Shown piece by piece: positions 5,623 through 7,236 of a DNA stretch of 7,236 bases; position 1 is the stretch's first letter, and each line of letters starts with the position of its first letter. The stretch comes from Elusimicrobiota bacterium (GTDB taxonomy: Bacteria > Elusimicrobiota > Elusimicrobia > Elusimicrobiales > UBA9959). A program made the position numbers and the translations under genes. The stretch is from NCBI GenBank assembly GCA_022703115.1, contig JAKLEK010000072.1:1-7236 (forward strand), given 5' to 3'. The notes under the pieces were generated by a model. That model ran no database searches, had not been told where the DNA came from, and saw only the letters and a list, made by a program, of their open reading frames with translations.

Positions 5623-7236
5623 AAAACCTCCTCGCAGGTTAACTCCGTGATATCGTCCTGAAAGCGTTGAGCAATCCCAAGGACCTTCAACTTATTATTG
5701 TAAAGCAATACCTGGGAGTCGTGGTCAGCGAATACCATCTCCCCGAACTTCTGCAGGGGATCTCCGAAAACGTTCTTACCCTTCAGCGGGTCCTGGATAA
5801 AGGACGCCTGTATTACGTCGCTTACTTCTAGGTGCGGAATCAGCCGGCATATCAGCTTCATAGACTTTTTAGCCAGATATCCGTCGTCGTGTATTATCTG
5901 CACGGTCCCGGTAGCAAGGTCGGCATCGTTAGCCAGCAGAAAGTCCGAAGCGTTGTCCGACTGGATACACTCTCCGTAGATGTCTTTACTGGTCGGGGAG
6001 CTCTCAGGGAGGGTGTTCGAGTTGTACTCCTTATAATACTGTTCGGAATCGCCGAAGCGGATCTGTCCGGCATTGATAACATTTTTCCAGCCCGGCTTGA
6101 GGCTATTTATAGCTATGATGTCCTTCTGATCGATCGTGAGAACTGAGGAATCATTCGGCACCTTGGACCGAAAGAAGAACGTCCCGTCGCCCTTGAATCC
6201 CCACTCGTAGTTGCAGAGCTTCGCCAGCTTCTGGATGGCGGTGTAACAGGTCATTCCCAAGAAGTTAGCGAAGGCGATAAAAACGGTTGTCGAGGTGCAA
6301 TTGAGCTTGACCTCATTGACCGAGGGGGAGCTGAATCCGGACGGAGTCAGGATGATTCGGAACATCGCCATCCGCTTGAAGTCCGATAGGATGAGCTGGG
6401 AAGCGGAGACGTCCACGAAGGGATCCCAGGATTCCGCAGGGGCTCGGACTCGTGTCGCGTAAGCGGCCGCCCCGCCGTTGAGGGTTTCTATTTTGTCCAG
6501 GTAGCCCCACGCTGTCGGCGCCTCCAGGAGATCGAACTCTTCGGACTCGTAGGTGGGAAGCTGGTCTCCATCGAAAGCATCGGCTCCGCAGAGGACTTTG
6601 CTGCAGTATTTCCCAGAAGGAGAAGCTGTCGTCCCGCCGTATATGTCGGCGTACTGAGCATAGCTCATGGTGATGGTAAAAGAACCGCCGTCGGAGTGGG
6701 TTCCCTTCAGGACACCATCAACGTAGATGTTAAAGTTGATTCCGTCCTTCTGGAGTATAAACTCGTGAGAGTTGCTATCGTACCCTATAAGGACGCCCCA
6801 GTCTTCGACAATATTGAAAGGAGAGACGCCCCGATCAGAACACCCCCAGTGCAGCGGCCCTTGCCCGATACAGTAGACGCAGACGTAACGGGTAGCGTCG
6901 TACATGAAGAGTATTGCCGCGCCACCGTGGCCGGCAGTTCCCGTTGCGCCGAAAACGTTGAGCATCCTCTGTGTCTTGGTCCCTACAGGGAATGAATAAG
7001 CCGGGATCGCGTACCACTTGATACTGATAGAGTTGGCGACTTCCAGGGTGGTGATGTTCTGCAATTTGGTCCCGTTATTCCAGCCGGCAGTGTCGTTGAT
7101 GCGCTTGAAAGAGTTGACGCCGTTGGGGAATAAGACAGAGTCAATGGAACGTTCTCCGGAAGTGATGCCGGCCTGATCGCAGAGGCAACCTATCAGGTCT
7201 TCTACTTTCTCCAGCGTCTTCCAAGTAATGCCCGAT
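5619..7236 (-). CDS. Phage tail/hub-like protein with a lectin-like insert (5' end beyond window)
   Basis: The frame is open to the right edge, so 538 residues are visible and the start is missing; the TTG at 7064 is an internal leucine. By visible residue number, 1-25 hold TWKTLEKVEDLIGCLCDQAGI, a hub-like start. About 65-215 look like a concanavalin/LamG-type beta sandwich (FILQKDGINFNIYVDGVLKGTHSDGG, then DIYGGTTA). About 235-310 hold a discoidin-like pattern (SASQLILSDFKRMAMFRIILTPSGFSSPSVNEVKL). About 320-538 return to a tail-hub pattern (YTAIQKLAKLCNYEWGFKGDGTFFFRSK, then MKLICRLIPHLEVSDVI). This is the architecture of baseplate-hub or tail-tip proteins carrying a host-binding domain. 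Cysteines are unusually frequent for a virion protein (for example YVCVYCIGQGPLHWGC). The gene is followed by the coupled 34-codon and gp10-like genes. The hub assignment comes from pattern recognition, not from a match to a named phage protein. Confidence 0.72.
   Translation of the reverse strand, partial: SGITWKTLEKVEDLIGCLCDQAGITSGERSIDSVLFPNGVNSFKRINDTAGWNNGTKLQNITTLEVANSISIKWYAIPAYSFPVGTKTQRMLNVFGATGTAGHGGAAILFMYDATRYVCVYCIGQGPLHWGCSDRGVSPFNIVEDWGVLIGYDSNSHEFILQKDGINFNIYVDGVLKGTHSDGGSFTITMSYAQYADIYGGTTASPSGKYCSKVLCGADAFDGDQLPTYESEEFDLLEAPTAWGYLDKIETLNGGAAAYATRVRAPAESWDPFVDVSASQLILSDFKRMAMFRIILTPSGFSSPSVNEVKLNCTSTTVFIAFANFLGMTCYTAIQKLAKLCNYEWGFKGDGTFFFRSKVPNDSSVLTIDQKDIIAINSLKPGWKNVINAGQIRFGDSEQYYKEYNSNTLPESSPTSKDIYGECIQSDNASDFLLANDADLATGTVQIIHDDGYLAKKSMKLICRLIPHLEVSDVIQASFIQDPLKGKNVFGDPLQKFGEMVFADHDSQVLLYNNKLKVLGIAQRFQDDITELTCEEVL
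5624..5630 (-). promoter_or_regulatory. Strong Shine-Dalgarno site inside the tail gene end
   Basis: The last codons of the tail protein (GAG GAG GTT TTA TGA) form GAGGAGG just before the ATG of the 34-codon gene. It is the best ribosome binding site in the window and supports that small gene as real and translated by re-initiation. Confidence 0.7.

Noticed and set aside
1..7236. CRISPR array or tandem repeats
   Set aside because: No regularly spaced direct repeats were found. The only direct repeat noted, TCCTGCG twice near 4202-4231, is a single short pair.

Overview
The window looks like a GC-rich bacterial chromosome with two mobile-DNA scars at its edges. The taxon cannot be fixed from 7.2 kb. 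No gene here is diagnostic of a phylum, although a Ycf46-type AAA ATPase beside a DUF2867 oxidoreductase is a normal chromosomal combination in several bacterial groups.

Left edge (1 to about 700, + strand): the last codons of an IS110-family transposase enter from outside the window. About 490 bases with no convincing gene follow. This stretch contains small hairpins and may include the non-coding end of the element, which in part of this family encodes the bridge (guide) RNA. A small orphan gene (680-1024, +) comes next and meets the core operon tail to tail with only 4 bases between.

Core block (1029-4136, - strand): read leftward, this is tRNA-Arg(CCG), a strong hairpin terminator, a Ycf46-like AAA+ ATPase, and an SDR/DUF2867 oxidoreductase that starts 18 bases after the ATPase stop. 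The last two probably form one operon. The tRNA appears to be a separate unit because of the terminator. A 998-codon open frame on the opposite strand is only an antisense shadow of the two GC-rich genes.

Structured spacer (4137-4395): there is no credible gene here, but several perfect inverted repeats occur, two of which are interleaved (A1-B1-A2-B2). This is the most unusual non-coding signal in the window.

Phage block (4396-7236, - strand, lower GC by eye): read leftward, it holds a large tail/hub-like protein that runs off the right edge, a 34-codon peptide joined to both neighbours by ATGA overlaps, a gp10-like head-tail/tail-completion protein, a start with a good ribosome binding site that stops after about 21 codons, and an unrecognised 154-residue protein with no clear ribosome binding site. 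The first three are tightly coupled as in a working virion module. The breakdown after gp10 and the nearby tRNA suggest the worn end of a prophage or a phage-derived island. No integrase or attachment repeat is visible.
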